This document shows positions 8,933 through 18,188 of a DNA stretch of 64,000 bases, in pieces. A program made the position numbers and the translations under genes. Location: positions 1,375,408 to 1,439,407 of the forward strand of contig NZ_CM001837.1 of the NCBI RefSeq assembly GCF_000355805.1, given 5' to 3'. Numbering within the stretch: the stretch's first letter is position 1; every line of letters starts with the position of its first letter. This DNA is from Dokdonia sp. PRO95 (lineage in GTDB: Bacteria; Bacteroidota; Bacteroidia; Flavobacteriales; Flavobacteriaceae). The notes under the pieces were generated by a model. The model was not told the DNA's origin. It made no database searches and was given only the letters and a program-made list of their open reading frames with translations.

Positions 8933-10069
8933 ATGATCAATAAACGCCTTCTCGTAAAGAACTTACTCGCTCATCATGACGAGAACAGTTTTTATGACAA
9001 AAAGCGTAAGATTGACATTAGTAACAAAGAAGGGAAAGCAAAATTTTTAAAGCACATTTGTGCGCTTTCCAATAGTAATCCAAAGAACAATTCTTTCATA
9101 GTAATAGGAGTAGACGATGGTGAAAACACTATTGTAGGTGTACCTTTTTTTGATGACAGCAAACTGCAGAATCTCATAAATGCATACCTAGATAATCCTC
9201 CTATAATATCTTATGAGAATATACCTTTTCCTACGTTGCCGCAGGATAAAGTAGTGGGACTTGTTACCATACGAGCACAAGATAAGCTTACCGCATTACG
9301 GCGTAATATCTGGAAATACTGGGGCGGCACGGTCTTTTTTAGAGATGGGAGTATATCTATGCCTAAAACATTTAAGTCGGATATTGTAGATGTAAATAGT
9401 GAGATTGTTGCAGCAATAGAAAATCACGCAAAAAATAGCATAGGTCTTACGCTAGATGGTGTAATGGATTTTGTAAATCACCGTCACAAAGACATGGAGA
9501 GCACTTATAAAGTGTTTAAAGAGCAGTTTGTGTTGTGCTGGGCTGGAAATAAAAAAGTGGTTAAAGGTCAGGCATATTACTCTCGGGTGGATATAGAACT
9601 CATTAATGAGCAGGTAAAGCTATTTTACTCAGCACTAGATGAGGTAACGATTACTTATGATGAGGATTGCTTCAAAATTCAAGAGTTTGTACACTTGGGA
9701 GTACAAGAGCAATTTAAATATTATCCACTTGAGGAGGTTGAGATACGCTTTCGCGAAAGCGGTACTTATACCATTGACACTAAGCTAGTTTTTGAACCAC
9801 CAGTATTTGATAAAAAGACGTTGTATCATATTTTTAATAACAACAATGTTATTTTTTATAAGCTGAAAAGGGGAATACACCTTAATCAAGAGGAGTGGAA
9901 TGATTTATATAATCTAGCTAATACCTATTTAATTTGTTATTTAAATGGTTTTGAAACCGCCATACAGAAGTTGGTAGATTTAAAACCTTATTTGAAAGCG
10001 TTAGACGGCGCTGTCTACGGCAGATATAAGGAGGCAATGCGTATTTTAAGAAAAGTACGTTATGAATAA
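8933..10069 (+). CDS. AlbA_2 (Schlafen-like) domain protein
   Basis: The protein has 378 residues. The N-terminal 150 residues match the AlbA_2 / Schlafen-AlbA type domain: ALSNSNPKNNSFIVIGVDDG and IVGVPFFDDSKLQ are characteristic. The rest is unassigned; it holds a palindrome copy at 9746 read as RFRES. Proteins of this group are often labelled ATP-binding or transcriptional regulators, sometimes in defence loci, but nothing here shows which. It starts 27 bases after the SDR gene and overlaps the start of the phosphoesterase gene by 8 bases. Confidence 0.75.
   Translation: MINKRLLVKNLLAHHDENSFYDKKRKIDISNKEGKAKFLKHICALSNSNPKNNSFIVIGVDDGENTIVGVPFFDDSKLQNLINAYLDNPPIISYENIPFPTLPQDKVVGLVTIRAQDKLTALRRNIWKYWGGTVFFRDGSISMPKTFKSDIVDVNSEIVAAIENHAKNSIGLTLDGVMDFVNHRHKDMESTYKVFKEQFVLCWAGNKKVVKGQAYYSRVDIELINEQVKLFYSALDEVTITYDEDCFKIQEFVHLGVQEQFKYYPLEEVEIRFRESGTYTIDTKLVFEPPVFDKKTLYHIFNNNNVIFYKLKRGIHLNQEEWNDLYNLANTYLICYLNGFETAIQKLVDLKPYLKALDGAVYGRYKEAMRILRKVRYE
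9746..9761. repeat. Palindrome copy in the AlbA_2 gene
   Basis: Perfect 16-mer, read as RFRES. Confidence 0.95.
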
Positions 10070-10817
10070 AAAAAGAAAGAAAAGAAGTATGAGAACATTA
10101 GTTTTCGGAGATATACATGGAGGTTACAGAGCATTAGTGCAGGTTTTGGAGAGAGCAAATGTCACACAAGATGACCATCTCATTTTTTTAGGAGATTATG
10201 TAGACGGCTGGAGTGAGAGTGATGCAGTGATTGATGAGTTAATGCGCCTTAAAAAAGAACACAAAAAAGTCACTTTGATACGTGGCAACCATGACGACCT
10301 TGTACAGCAATGGCTAGAAGGAAAAACGATGTCTCCTAAGTGGTTACAGCATGGCGGGCAAAGTACAATAAATTGCTATGAGAAGAGATCTGCTCAAGAA
10401 ATTAAAGAGCATATAAAATTTTATAAAACTTTTGAAGATTACTATTTAGATGATAAAAATCGCTTTTTCTGTCATGCGGGTTTTCAAAATTTAAACGGTC
10501 CAGACTACGAGTGGCACAGTACCGCATTTTATTGGGATCGTACACTCTGGGAGATGGCTTGTGCCATGAGAGAGGATCTCAAAAAGGAAGACCCATTATA
10601 TCCTAAACGGTTACAATTATTTGAAGAGATTTATATAGGTCACACACCCACTACGCGTATTAATTCCTTGGTTCCTGTAAATAAAGCAAACATTTGGAAT
10701 CTTGACACTGGAGCAGCTTTTAAGGGTTCACTTACAGTAATGGATGTGGACACGAAGGAGTTTTGGCAAAGTGATGCACTTCCATCATTATATCCAGATG
10801 AAACAGGTCGAAATTAA
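10062..10817 (+). CDS. PPP-family metallophosphoesterase
   Basis: The protein has 251 residues. It shows every motif of a serine/threonine-phosphatase-type metallophosphoesterase: GDIHG, GDYVDGW, RGNHDD, FCHAGF and GHTPT, which bind two metal ions. Such bacterial enzymes act on phosphoproteins or diadenosine tetraphosphate. The first ATG overlaps the AlbA_2 gene by 8 bases and adds a very basic leader (MNKKRKKRS); an ATG at 10089 gives a more usual start, MRTLVFGDIHG. The overlap suggests translational coupling with the AlbA_2 gene. Substrate unknown. Confidence 0.9.
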   Translation: MNKKRKKRSMRTLVFGDIHGGYRALVQVLERANVTQDDHLIFLGDYVDGWSESDAVIDELMRLKKEHKKVTLIRGNHDDLVQQWLEGKTMSPKWLQHGGQSTINCYEKRSAQEIKEHIKFYKTFEDYYLDDKNRFFCHAGFQNLNGPDYEWHSTAFYWDRTLWEMACAMREDLKKEDPLYPKRLQLFEEIYIGHTPTTRINSLVPVNKANIWNLDTGAAFKGSLTVMDVDTKEFWQSDALPSLYPDETGRN

Positions 10818-10898
10818 GAGTTGTTATTGCAAGAAGCAATTAATAAGGAGGTCCGGCGTTTTTAATTTCTCCCGTATCTTTAACACAAAGAATACTTT

Positions 10899-12092
10899 AT
10901 GAATTTTAGCGCCCAGCCGCACATTGCGAGATGGTTTATTATCATCGCTTCGCTTATCATTACCACACTCATCTTGTGGAATGTGTCGCTGTTTTTTGAT
11001 CAGCTCAAGGATGCAGAGCGTTCTAAGGTAGAGATCTATGCCGCTGCCTATAGGGCATTTGCAAATACGAGTGATGTAAATCTAGAAACTAGAAATAGGG
11101 ACACCCGCATTCTTTCTGACGAGCTTATATCCTTACAGCAATTTATAATAGGAGATAATAGAACAATCCCTATACTTTTATACAGCATAGAAGAAAATCA
11201 CTATACACCCAGAAATATTAAGAGAGAAGATAAGCTCACTCAAGAAGACTTTAAACGACTTGCAGAGGAGTATGCACTCATAAACGAGCCTATTGTGATA
11301 GGTTATGACGGAGTAGATAGCCAGATTTTGTACTACGGGAACTCATCTGTTATTAATCAGCTTAAGTATTTTCCTATTGCGCTTATTGTGATTGTCATTC
11401 TCTTTGTGGCATTGATTTACTTCTATTATTTAACCTCAAAAGCAGGAGCTCAAAATCTGCTTTGGGCAGGTATGGCAAAGGAAACTGCGCACCAGATAGG
11501 TACACCACTTTCATCCCTTGTAGGCTGGACAGAAATTCTCAAAACAGAAAATGTAGATCCAGATTATATTGCAGAGATGACAAAGGATATCAATAGGCTA
11601 GAGACGATTACAAATCGTTTTAGTAAGATAGGCTCTGTCCCAGATCTAGAAGAAGTAGATATTATAGCAGAGACACAAGAGGCTTATGATTATCTAAGTA
11701 AGAGAAGTTCAAAACTCATAAACTTTACACTAGACGTTCCTCAAGGGGAGTTGCCTGTAATGCTCAATAAAGAGCTTTATGGATGGACTTTTGAGAACCT
11801 CATTAAAAATGCGATTGATGCCATGAAAGGTAAGGGAGCATTGACAATTGCTATATCACGTGACACGAGATTTGCCAAAATACTCATTACAGACACAGGT
11901 AAAGGAATCCCAAAATCTAAGTTTAATAGTGTCTTTGAACCAGGCTTTACTACAAAAAAGCGTGGTTGGGGTCTTGGTCTTTCCCTCGCGAGGCGCATTG
12001 TAGAGGAGTATCACGATGGGCGCATTAAAGTATTAGAATCTGAAGTAAATAAAGGAACCACTATGCAAATTTCCCTACGACTAGCCGAATGA
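10899..12092 (+). CDS. Membrane sensor histidine kinase
   Basis: The protein has 397 residues. Membrane segments at about 12-32 and 155-177 enclose an extracytoplasmic sensor domain of about 120 residues. The H-box is AKETAHQIGTPLSSL (His in AHQIG) and the ATPase domain has N (ENLIKNAIDA), G1 (DTGKGIP) and G2 (GWGLGLSLARR) boxes. There is no HAMP domain visible and no response regulator gene beside it. It overlaps the Nudix gene by 4 bases (ATGA), so the two are expressed together. The signal sensed is unknown. Confidence 0.92.
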   Translation: MNFSAQPHIARWFIIIASLIITTLILWNVSLFFDQLKDAERSKVEIYAAAYRAFANTSDVNLETRNRDTRILSDELISLQQFIIGDNRTIPILLYSIEENHYTPRNIKREDKLTQEDFKRLAEEYALINEPIVIGYDGVDSQILYYGNSSVINQLKYFPIALIVIVILFVALIYFYYLTSKAGAQNLLWAGMAKETAHQIGTPLSSLVGWTEILKTENVDPDYIAEMTKDINRLETITNRFSKIGSVPDLEEVDIIAETQEAYDYLSKRSSKLINFTLDVPQGELPVMLNKELYGWTFENLIKNAIDAMKGKGALTIAISRDTRFAKILITDTGKGIPKSKFNSVFEPGFTTKKRGWGLGLSLARRIVEEYHDGRIKVLESEVNKGTTMQISLRLAE

Positions 12093-12676
12093 ATACACGT
12101 ATAAAAAATATAAAGGAAGAGCTCATAAGTGACCAGTGGGCAACGCTTAAAAAAGTCCATTTTGATTATCAGAATGAAGATGGCTCTTGGGATCAGGTGC
12201 GCCGCGAAGTTTATGATCGTGGTGATGGAGCTTGCGCGCTGCTTTATAATGTAAATAGGCAAACGGTATTACTCATAAAACAATTTAGACTGCCAGCTTA
12301 TCTTAATGAGCACGATGGTTTCCTCGTTGAGGCATGTGCAGGCATGATAGAAGATGAGACCCCAGAGCAAACGATTATTAGGGAGATAGAAGAGGAGATG
12401 GGTTACCGCATTGATAGCCTTACGAAGGCGGGTGACTTTTTTATGACTCCTGGCGCAAGTACGGAGCGTATTCATATGTTTCTTGCGTCATATGAGGAAA
12501 AACAAAAAGTAAGTGATGGTGGTGGTTTGGCAACAGAACATGAAGATATTACTGTGGTTGAGTACGCTTTCGCGAAAGCGTTAAAAGCATTAAAAAATGG
12601 TGAGATAAGAGATGCAAAAACCGTAATCTTGCTGCAAAATTTGGCGCTTTCTGGAATCATGGAAAGATCTAACTAG
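12089..12676 (+). CDS. Nudix hydrolase (NudK-like)
   Basis: The protein has 195 residues. A complete Nudix box is present: G-MIEDE-TPEQTII-REIEEE-MGY. Length and the context around EACAGMIEDE and FFMTPGASTERIHMF resemble GDP-mannose or ADP-ribose pyrophosphatases of the NudK/NudF type. It probably cleaves a nucleoside diphosphate sugar and is cytosolic. It starts inside the stop of the histidine kinase gene (4-base overlap). A palindrome copy at 12565 is read as AFAKA in the C-terminal helix. Substrate choice between GDP-mannose and ADP-ribose is open. Confidence 0.88.
   Translation: MNTRIKNIKEELISDQWATLKKVHFDYQNEDGSWDQVRREVYDRGDGACALLYNVNRQTVLLIKQFRLPAYLNEHDGFLVEACAGMIEDETPEQTIIREIEEEMGYRIDSLTKAGDFFMTPGASTERIHMFLASYEEKQKVSDGGGLATEHEDITVVEYAFAKALKALKNGEIRDAKTVILLQNLALSGIMERSN
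12565..12580. repeat. Palindrome copy in the Nudix gene
   Basis: Perfect 16-mer, read as AFAKA. Confidence 0.95.
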
Positions 12677-12698
12677 CCAAATACATCGTACTTCTTTT

Positions 12699-13043
12699 AT
12701 GACAACCGAATTAAAGACCATACAGACGACTATTTTACAATGTAACTGCCCAGAATGCTACAGTAATAGTGGCCTTGAATTAAGTTTCAAACAAGAGTGG
12801 AAAGACACTTTCTGGGTAAAAAAAGCGACAGATGTTGTACGTGAAGAGATATACTGCAAGCACTGTGAGTTCCCTATTTATCCCGTAAAATGGACCGAAG
12901 ATATTGAGCGTCTCTATGAGTACAATCTAAAACGCGCCGAAAAAGAAACCTTCTTTAAAGTAAAGTCACAAACCTATGTGATAGGGGCAATAGCTGTAGC
13001 AGTTATCGCTATTGTGGTTTTTGCGTTGGTTAGTAGTTTGTAA
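12699..13043 (+). CDS. Small zinc-ribbon membrane protein, function unknown
   Basis: The protein has 114 residues. Cysteines at 15, 17 and 20 and a CKHC pair at 53-56 could form a zinc-binding ribbon. A single C-terminal membrane helix spans about residues 90-111 (VIGAIAVAVIAIVVFALV), giving a tail-anchored layout. I do not recognise a named family. The gene follows the Nudix gene by 22 bases on the same strand and ends 2 bases before the convergent receptor gene's stop. Confidence 0.65.
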   Translation: MTTELKTIQTTILQCNCPECYSNSGLELSFKQEWKDTFWVKKATDVVREEIYCKHCEFPIYPVKWTEDIERLYEYNLKRAEKETFFKVKSQTYVIGAIAVAVIAIVVFALVSSL

Positions 13044-13045
13044 AT

Positions 13046-15739
13046 TTAAAATCCATAAGCTATTTTAAACAGTACCGTACGTTCTTGTATAAATGTACGT
13101 GTGTCACTTATGAGAAATTGATTAAAGCTATTTTCGTTTTTAAAACGAGTATCAAATATATTATCTACATCGATAGTAAACGTCCAGGGGCTGTCTTCTT
13201 GAGCATATAGCAGAGAGGTATTCCCTAATGAGAACCTATTAATCTGACTAAGTGATTTATTTTCGTAGTATGTAAAGTTATAATCTGCATCAATCACAAA
13301 GTCCTTAAAAAATCGATACTCTAGATGTACAGATGGGTTGATCTGAGTAAAGTTTGAGCTGGTAGTTGCAGACTCAAATATATTAAAACGCTGGTTCCAA
13401 TTGAATTCAACGTTTGGTGCATTTTTAAAGCGGGTTTCTAAACCTAAAGAATACGAATAGCTTTGCGATTCAAAATCTTGAAGTACCGTGTTTATCACAC
13501 GCGAATAATCTGATAAGGATGCGGTACTTCCTACCTTTATCTTATAGTCTCCTAGTAGTTTTGTGTATTGAATATTGCCACTATAGCTGTTTTCTGGTAG
13601 CGATGTATAGACAAGTGTATTAATTTGATCGATACCTTCTATTACAGTATTATTTCTAATGGATTGTAGCCTGTTTGTATAATTAAAACCAGCATTTAAG
13701 AAGGTTCCCTTAAATAGGCTAAATTTACTATAGGTAATCCTGGCACTATGATATAACTCATTTTCTAGCCGCTCATTACCTGTAAATACTTGATTAAAGG
13801 AGCTAAGCCTCAATCTATTTGCAAACTGGCTTGCTTCTCCAAAACGTGAGTTGAGATTGTAGCGCAGCTTCACTTTATGTGAGCTGTTAAGTTCCCAGTC
13901 TACGCTGAACTCTGGAAGTACTACAGTTTTTCCAGTTTGACGAAGCTCGGTGTCCAGCTGCTTTATTTTCCAATCATAATAGTGATAGAAGATACCAGGT
14001 TTAAATATAAATTTACCTGCTTTTGCTTTGTACTGCATCCCTGCATAGGTGTCAGAAAGGCGATAGTCTAGGTCATTATCAAATCCAGCAGATGTAAAGT
14101 TATTAGTACTATTTTCTAGCTCTTGAGAATCGCTAGTATCATATTGCTGATCAATGTAGCGTATGCCAGCTTCTGGGTAGATGTGGTGAAAACGGTGTAA
14201 CACCCAGTAGTGCTTTACATTAAAGTTGAGGTCATGCCCCTTGTTTTTGCGCACTTGGTCAAGCAGGATAGCATCCCCAGTGTTTTCTATAGGAATGACA
14301 CCTGTAAAAATAGGTCTATTAAAATTCCAATCTCCTCGAGTATCAGTATCTACATATTTATGACTTAGATTTATAGATGTAGTATGCTTGCGAGTAAATT
14401 GTTTATTGACACTTAATTTTTGCGTAATATCTGAAGAGCTTGGAATGTTTTTTTGATTTAAAAAGGTGCTCTCTGTAGCTGTAAATGAATCCAAAGAAGA
14501 GTTTCCCTCACCACTATTAGTTTTTAAGAATACTTCATAGTTCATATCAAGGTTTTCTTCTCCCATGTAGCGTAAAGAAGCTTTAGTAAGACTAAAAAAC
14601 AAGCTGTTCTCTTGAGTTGTCGTGCGCTGTTCATCAATGTTTTGACCAGATAAATAGGTAATACTATTTTCTTGACGCGTTTTTAAGTCGCCACCAGATA
14701 GGATGGTATAACCACTAAGGTCAAGTTGAGGAGTTAAGGTCTGGTTTATAGATAATGCCCCAAAGTTATTGCGATTAAAGGTAAAGTCACGTTGTGATAA
14801 GAATCGTGCAAACTCATCATTATATAATTTAAAATAGGCACTAGGATCTTCTGCTAAGCGAGAAAAGCCTCCCTCAAAGTCTATATAATCTTTAGTGGTG
14901 AATGACTTCTTACCTATATTATTAAAGTCACCTATAACATTTACGCTCGTTTTTGGACTATAATAAAATAAGGTAGGGTGCAAGAGGTAGCGGTCTTCTA
15001 TACCTCCACCCGCTTCTAGTTCTCCAAAGGCAAATTTCTTCTTACCTTCTTTGAGTTTAATGTTAAGAGCCAGTTGCTCGCTATCACTTAGCCCCTTTAA
15101 GAAGGAAACTTCGTTATAATTATCTAGTGCTTCTATCTCATCTATTACATCTGCCGGGATATTATTAACACCAAGTTTTTCATCACCCGTAAAGAATTCT
15201 TTGCCGTCTACAAGAAGCTTGGTTACTTCTTTCCCATTTACCGTAACATTACCGGCGCGGTCTACATCTAGTCCAGGTAATTTTTTAAGCACGTCACGTA
15301 GTTTACGCTCTTCACCCGTTAAGAATTTTTCTGGGCGGTACGTGATGGTGTCTTCTCGTATTTTAATGGGTGTGCGCTCTGTGAGAATAATCTCTTCAAG
15401 GCTTTGGGTAGATGGTTTGAGGGTAATGATTTTTACCGTGTCTTGAGTAAGTTGTATGGTGTCTGTATAAGTTGCAAATCCCAGATAGCTAATCTCCATT
15501 AAATACGATATGTTTTCCTTAAGAGTAACTTGATAAAAACCCTCTTGATCTGTAATGGAGAAACGTACTTTATCTTCGTTTTGAATAGTAGGGAAGAAGA
15601 GGATGTTTGTATTAGGTAAAGGACTTTGCAGGGTGTCCAGTATTTTACCATTTATTACAATAGTTTGAGCAAAAGAAGAAAGTCCCACTAATAAAAGTAG
15701 GACTGTAGCTGAGGAGTTCTTTAAAACTTGATTGAGCAA
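13046..15739 (-). CDS. Outer-membrane beta-barrel receptor with CarboxypepD_reg and plug domains
   Basis: The protein has 897 residues. A signal peptide ends near VGLSSFAQ, then a CarboxypepD_reg-like domain (about 25-115), a plug-like domain (about 130-220; KLPGLDVDRAGNVTVNG) and a long beta-barrel with many alternating strands ending in an aromatic-rich C-terminus (LFKIAYGF). It looks like a TonB-dependent-receptor relative of the kind found beside GLPGLI genes in Bacteroidota. No ATG precedes the frame; the first possible start is TTG at 15739, after an upstream in-frame stop. It lies downstream of two peptide-GLPGLI cassettes. Ligand unknown. Confidence 0.8.
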   Translation of the reverse strand: MLNQVLKNSSATVLLLLVGLSSFAQTIVINGKILDTLQSPLPNTNILFFPTIQNEDKVRFSITDQEGFYQVTLKENISYLMEISYLGFATYTDTIQLTQDTVKIITLKPSTQSLEEIILTERTPIKIREDTITYRPEKFLTGEERKLRDVLKKLPGLDVDRAGNVTVNGKEVTKLLVDGKEFFTGDEKLGVNNIPADVIDEIEALDNYNEVSFLKGLSDSEQLALNIKLKEGKKKFAFGELEAGGGIEDRYLLHPTLFYYSPKTSVNVIGDFNNIGKKSFTTKDYIDFEGGFSRLAEDPSAYFKLYNDEFARFLSQRDFTFNRNNFGALSINQTLTPQLDLSGYTILSGGDLKTRQENSITYLSGQNIDEQRTTTQENSLFFSLTKASLRYMGEENLDMNYEVFLKTNSGEGNSSLDSFTATESTFLNQKNIPSSSDITQKLSVNKQFTRKHTTSINLSHKYVDTDTRGDWNFNRPIFTGVIPIENTGDAILLDQVRKNKGHDLNFNVKHYWVLHRFHHIYPEAGIRYIDQQYDTSDSQELENSTNNFTSAGFDNDLDYRLSDTYAGMQYKAKAGKFIFKPGIFYHYYDWKIKQLDTELRQTGKTVVLPEFSVDWELNSSHKVKLRYNLNSRFGEASQFANRLRLSSFNQVFTGNERLENELYHSARITYSKFSLFKGTFLNAGFNYTNRLQSIRNNTVIEGIDQINTLVYTSLPENSYSGNIQYTKLLGDYKIKVGSTASLSDYSRVINTVLQDFESQSYSYSLGLETRFKNAPNVEFNWNQRFNIFESATTSSNFTQINPSVHLEYRFFKDFVIDADYNFTYYENKSLSQINRFSLGNTSLLYAQEDSPWTFTIDVDNIFDTRFKNENSFNQFLISDTRTFIQERTVLFKIAYGF

Positions 15740-15852
15740 ATTAGATTTTAATTTTATTGATTGTTAATATATCATAATTAGCTGATTCATTGAAAGCTCA
15801 TCTTTTATTGAGCAATATGCTGCTTATTATCTTCTGACCTATGACTTATTGG

Positions 15853-15881
15853 ATCTTCCTTCTAAATATAGAAAGGAAGAT
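15853..15881. terminator. Hairpin between GLPGLI gene and receptor gene
   Basis: The 9-base arms ATCTTCCTT and AAGGAAGAT pair around an 11-base loop. TTTTG follows on the plus strand; on the minus strand there is no good T run. It may partly separate the GLPGLI/peptide unit from the receptor gene, or stabilise the message. Confidence 0.4.
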
Positions 15882-15924
15882 TTTGCTTATAGTACTATAA
15901 GATGAGAAGCAGCAAAGTAAAATC

Positions 15925-16656
15925 TTAATTACCGTCTATAAACTTACCAGTTAAATCCTTGATTAAATTGTGATACTCATTTGACGTCATAGCCTTAGAA
16001 TCATCTATCTTATTTATCTCAAGGTTTTTTATATCTTCTAATTTTTCAACAGTTACTATAGCTCCTTTTAATTCAACCTCGGCAATGAGACCAGGTAAAC
16101 CCATAAATATGTCTGGCCCTCCAGCAATTGGAATTGAAGGTACATACCATGCTATTACAACGGCTTCCTTGTTTTTAATGGGATCAAAATAGGTTCCAAC
16201 TGCTTTGTAGGCATTAAGGTTTGCTATAGTTTTCTCTTCATTAATTAATTTCCATTTAAAATCAATAAGATCTGTTTTGACAATAAAGTCTTTATCAACC
16301 AAGTCTTTAACAAAAGTCATTTTCTTATTTGAATAGTTACTATAGATCTCCTTGTTAAATGAGGTAGTTTTTTTAGCTAAATCAAAATAGATTTGGTCAA
16401 GACTTGTACTCTCTCCTATGCTAAAGAAATCATCTGCGCTAAAATAGGAGCTTTTTTCATTTATTGTAAGGGTATAACGTACGCTTTTTGCAGCATCTAA
16501 AAGTTTTTGTGACATTTGTTTTGCTTGCGTGCTTAAGTTGTCAATAGAGCCATGAGGTGTCGTCCTAGAGATAAAGTAAGAAACACTATACCCATCTTGA
16601 GAAAAGATGGGCATTGTAAACATAACTAAGATAAAAAATATTACATTTTTTTTCAT
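15925..16656 (-). CDS. GLPGLI family exported protein (copy 1)
   Basis: The protein has 243 residues with a signal peptide ending near PIFSQ. It contains the family-defining motif FMGLPGLIAEVE at about residue 185, preceded by VIAWYVPSIPIAGGPD. GLPGLI (Porph_ging) proteins are found almost only in Bacteroidota; their function is unknown. It lies 12 bases after a small exported two-cysteine peptide gene, and 185 bases before the receptor gene. A paralogue lies at 17031 in the same arrangement. The cell location should be periplasm or outer membrane. Confidence 0.9.
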   Translation of the reverse strand: MKKNVIFFILVMFTMPIFSQDGYSVSYFISRTTPHGSIDNLSTQAKQMSQKLLDAAKSVRYTLTINEKSSYFSADDFFSIGESTSLDQIYFDLAKKTTSFNKEIYSNYSNKKMTFVKDLVDKDFIVKTDLIDFKWKLINEEKTIANLNAYKAVGTYFDPIKNKEAVVIAWYVPSIPIAGGPDIFMGLPGLIAEVELKGAIVTVEKLEDIKNLEINKIDDSKAMTSNEYHNLIKDLTGKFIDGN

Positions 16657-16668
16657 ATCTGATGTTGG

Positions 16669-16890
16669 TTACTGTTGTTGAGCTTCACAGTAGGCAACTA
16701 AGCGATTAAAAGCACCTACATTACTTATGTTAACACCTCCATAATAATATGTGAAAAGACTATGAGCTCCTTCAAAGCAGCTTAGATCTTCTATTGGGAA
16801 CTGTTCATTTGATACACTCTCATTCAGATTCGTTGTTGTGAAACTACTTAGTGCTAGACAAATTGTTAAGGCAAATAATACTTTCTTCAT
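16669..16890 (-). CDS. Small exported two-cysteine peptide (copy 1)
   Basis: The protein has 73 residues. A signal peptide covers about residues 1-19 (FALTICLALSSFTTT). The mature part is about 50 residues with two cysteines 29 residues apart (LSCFEG and AYCEAQQQ) and several aromatic and glycine residues between them. No family recognised. The upstream 120 bases are almost identical to those of the second peptide gene at 17836. Both peptides have the layout signal peptide, acidic stretch, CF, a mid-region, then C and a Gln-rich end. A secreted peptide that is handled by the neighbouring GLPGLI protein is an inference only. Confidence 0.7.
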   Translation of the reverse strand: MKKVLFALTICLALSSFTTTNLNESVSNEQFPIEDLSCFEGAHSLFTYYYGGVNISNVGAFNRLVAYCEAQQQ

Positions 16891-17007
16891 AATATATTGG
16901 TTTTTAGATTAATGAGTTTCAAACCTAAAAAAAAAAACGAACCAACAAAGAAAAATCTTACAAATAGTTTACGAAGTTAGAAATATTATCGATTGAAGTA
17001 CAGGTGT
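16888..17007 (-). repeat. Leader direct repeat, copy 1
   Basis: From the start codon of the first peptide gene upstream, about 120 bases match the segment 18067-18188 with only about five substitutions and a different length of a T run on the transcribed strand (11 here, 13 in the other copy). The match runs to near the previous gene's stop codon. It is a duplicated promoter/leader that is better conserved than the genes it drives. Confidence 0.9.
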
Positions 17008-17030
17008 GTACGTGTTTTATTTGTCAAGTG

Positions 17031-17759
17031 TTACTTGTTTTTTATGTTATTATAAGCTAAAGAAGTTATTTTGTTAAATTCATCCTCAGTAACCACTTTT
17101 CCATTAGATGGTTTAATTATTGCTTCGGTATTTTTTTTAGAAAACAGGATTTCTTTTAGTGTGGTTGTAGTGCCATTTTTTTCTAATTTCATAATGATTC
17201 CAGGCAATCCTCCATAACCGTCGGGTCCAAATGACAATGATATTTCAGGAGAATACCATGCAATAATCTTTATTTGTTGCTCCTTTCCTGAATAAGATAT
17301 GTTTTCAATAGTTGTGGCCTTATAACAAAGGTAATTGTCAATTTGAAGAGTATCTTTTGACAGTGTCCAATTGATTTTATTTTTTTTTATAATATATTTT
17401 TCTCCATCAAATTCTTTAATGTTTAATACAATATCTTGTGCGGTGTCGAAATAAATACTACCTGAAAAATTAGCAAAACCCAAGGTCATAGCATTTATTA
17501 CCGGATTAGTTTTTATATGGAGGGATTCTTGTTTTGCGTAGCTAGCTTTTTTATTATTAAAATCTAATTGATAATTCCAATTTTGAAGATTCTTCAAAAT
17601 CTGTTTTCTATATGATTTTTGTTTAAGGCTAAGATTTGATATATCGTTGTTGAGCGATGTTAATTCTTTACTATAGATAGCTTTGCCAGATTGGGCAGTT
17701 AAGGATGTTACACAAAAGAATAGAAGTCCTATAAAGCACTTTGATTTCATAGTTGTCAA
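17031..17759 (-). CDS. GLPGLI family exported protein (copy 2)
   Basis: The protein has 242 residues with a signal peptide ending near TSLTAQ. It carries the GLPGLI motif in the form GPDGYGGLPGIIMKLE near residue 185, preceded by IIAWYSPEISLSF. It aligns with the copy at 15925 through the shared IAWY-P and GPD--GLPG-I blocks but is otherwise divergent. It lies 76 bases after a second small exported peptide gene. Function is unknown for the family. Confidence 0.9.
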   Translation of the reverse strand: MTTMKSKCFIGLLFFCVTSLTAQSGKAIYSKELTSLNNDISNLSLKQKSYRKQILKNLQNWNYQLDFNNKKASYAKQESLHIKTNPVINAMTLGFANFSGSIYFDTAQDIVLNIKEFDGEKYIIKKNKINWTLSKDTLQIDNYLCYKATTIENISYSGKEQQIKIIAWYSPEISLSFGPDGYGGLPGIIMKLEKNGTTTTLKEILFSKKNTEAIIKPSNGKVVTEDEFNKITSLAYNNIKNK

Positions 17760-17835
17760 TGTTTAATAAACCAGATACTGTCAGAATTAATAGTAATGTT
17801 AGTATCTGGTTTTGAAAAATGTAAAGACTCAAGTA

Positions 17836-18069
17836 TTAGTTTTGAGTTTCATAACAGGCGTCAAATGCAGCTGCGAAAACACGAAAAGAAATTTCAGCAG
17901 AGGGTATTGCATGTTGATTTGCCATATTATCAAGGAAATCTTGTTCTGTTTGAGATGCAACAGTAAAACAATCTGCATCAAAAAACTCCTCACTAACAAT
18001 ATTAGCGTTTAGATTAGTAGAAGCTACTATAAGTAGTGCAACAAATGATGAGCTGATAATTTTCTTCAT
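17836..18069 (-). CDS. Small exported two-cysteine peptide (copy 2)
   Basis: The protein has 77 residues. The signal peptide covers about residues 1-22 (SSFVALLIVASTNLNA). The mature part of about 55 residues has an acidic start, two cysteines 37 residues apart (DADCFTV and FDACYETQN) and an alanine/phenylalanine-rich helix before the second one. No family recognised. It shares its leader with the peptide gene at 16669 and has the same place in front of a GLPGLI gene. The CF start and C plus Q-rich end recall the first peptide, yet the sequences are far apart. Confidence 0.7.
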   Translation of the reverse strand: MKKIISSSFVALLIVASTNLNANIVSEEFFDADCFTVASQTEQDFLDNMANQHAIPSAEISFRVFAAAFDACYETQN

Positions 18070-18188
18070 AATATATTGATTTTTAGATTAATGAGTTTCG
18101 AACCTAAAAAAAAAAAAACGAACCAACAAAGAAAAATCTTACAAATAGTTTAGAAAGTTAGAAATATTATTGATTGAAGTACAGGTGT
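18067..18188 (-). repeat. Leader direct repeat, copy 2
   Basis: Second copy of the 120-base leader found at 16888-17007, upstream of the second peptide gene. It has 13 instead of 11 bases in the T run of the transcribed strand and ends close to the stop codon of the HIT gene. Confidence 0.9.
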
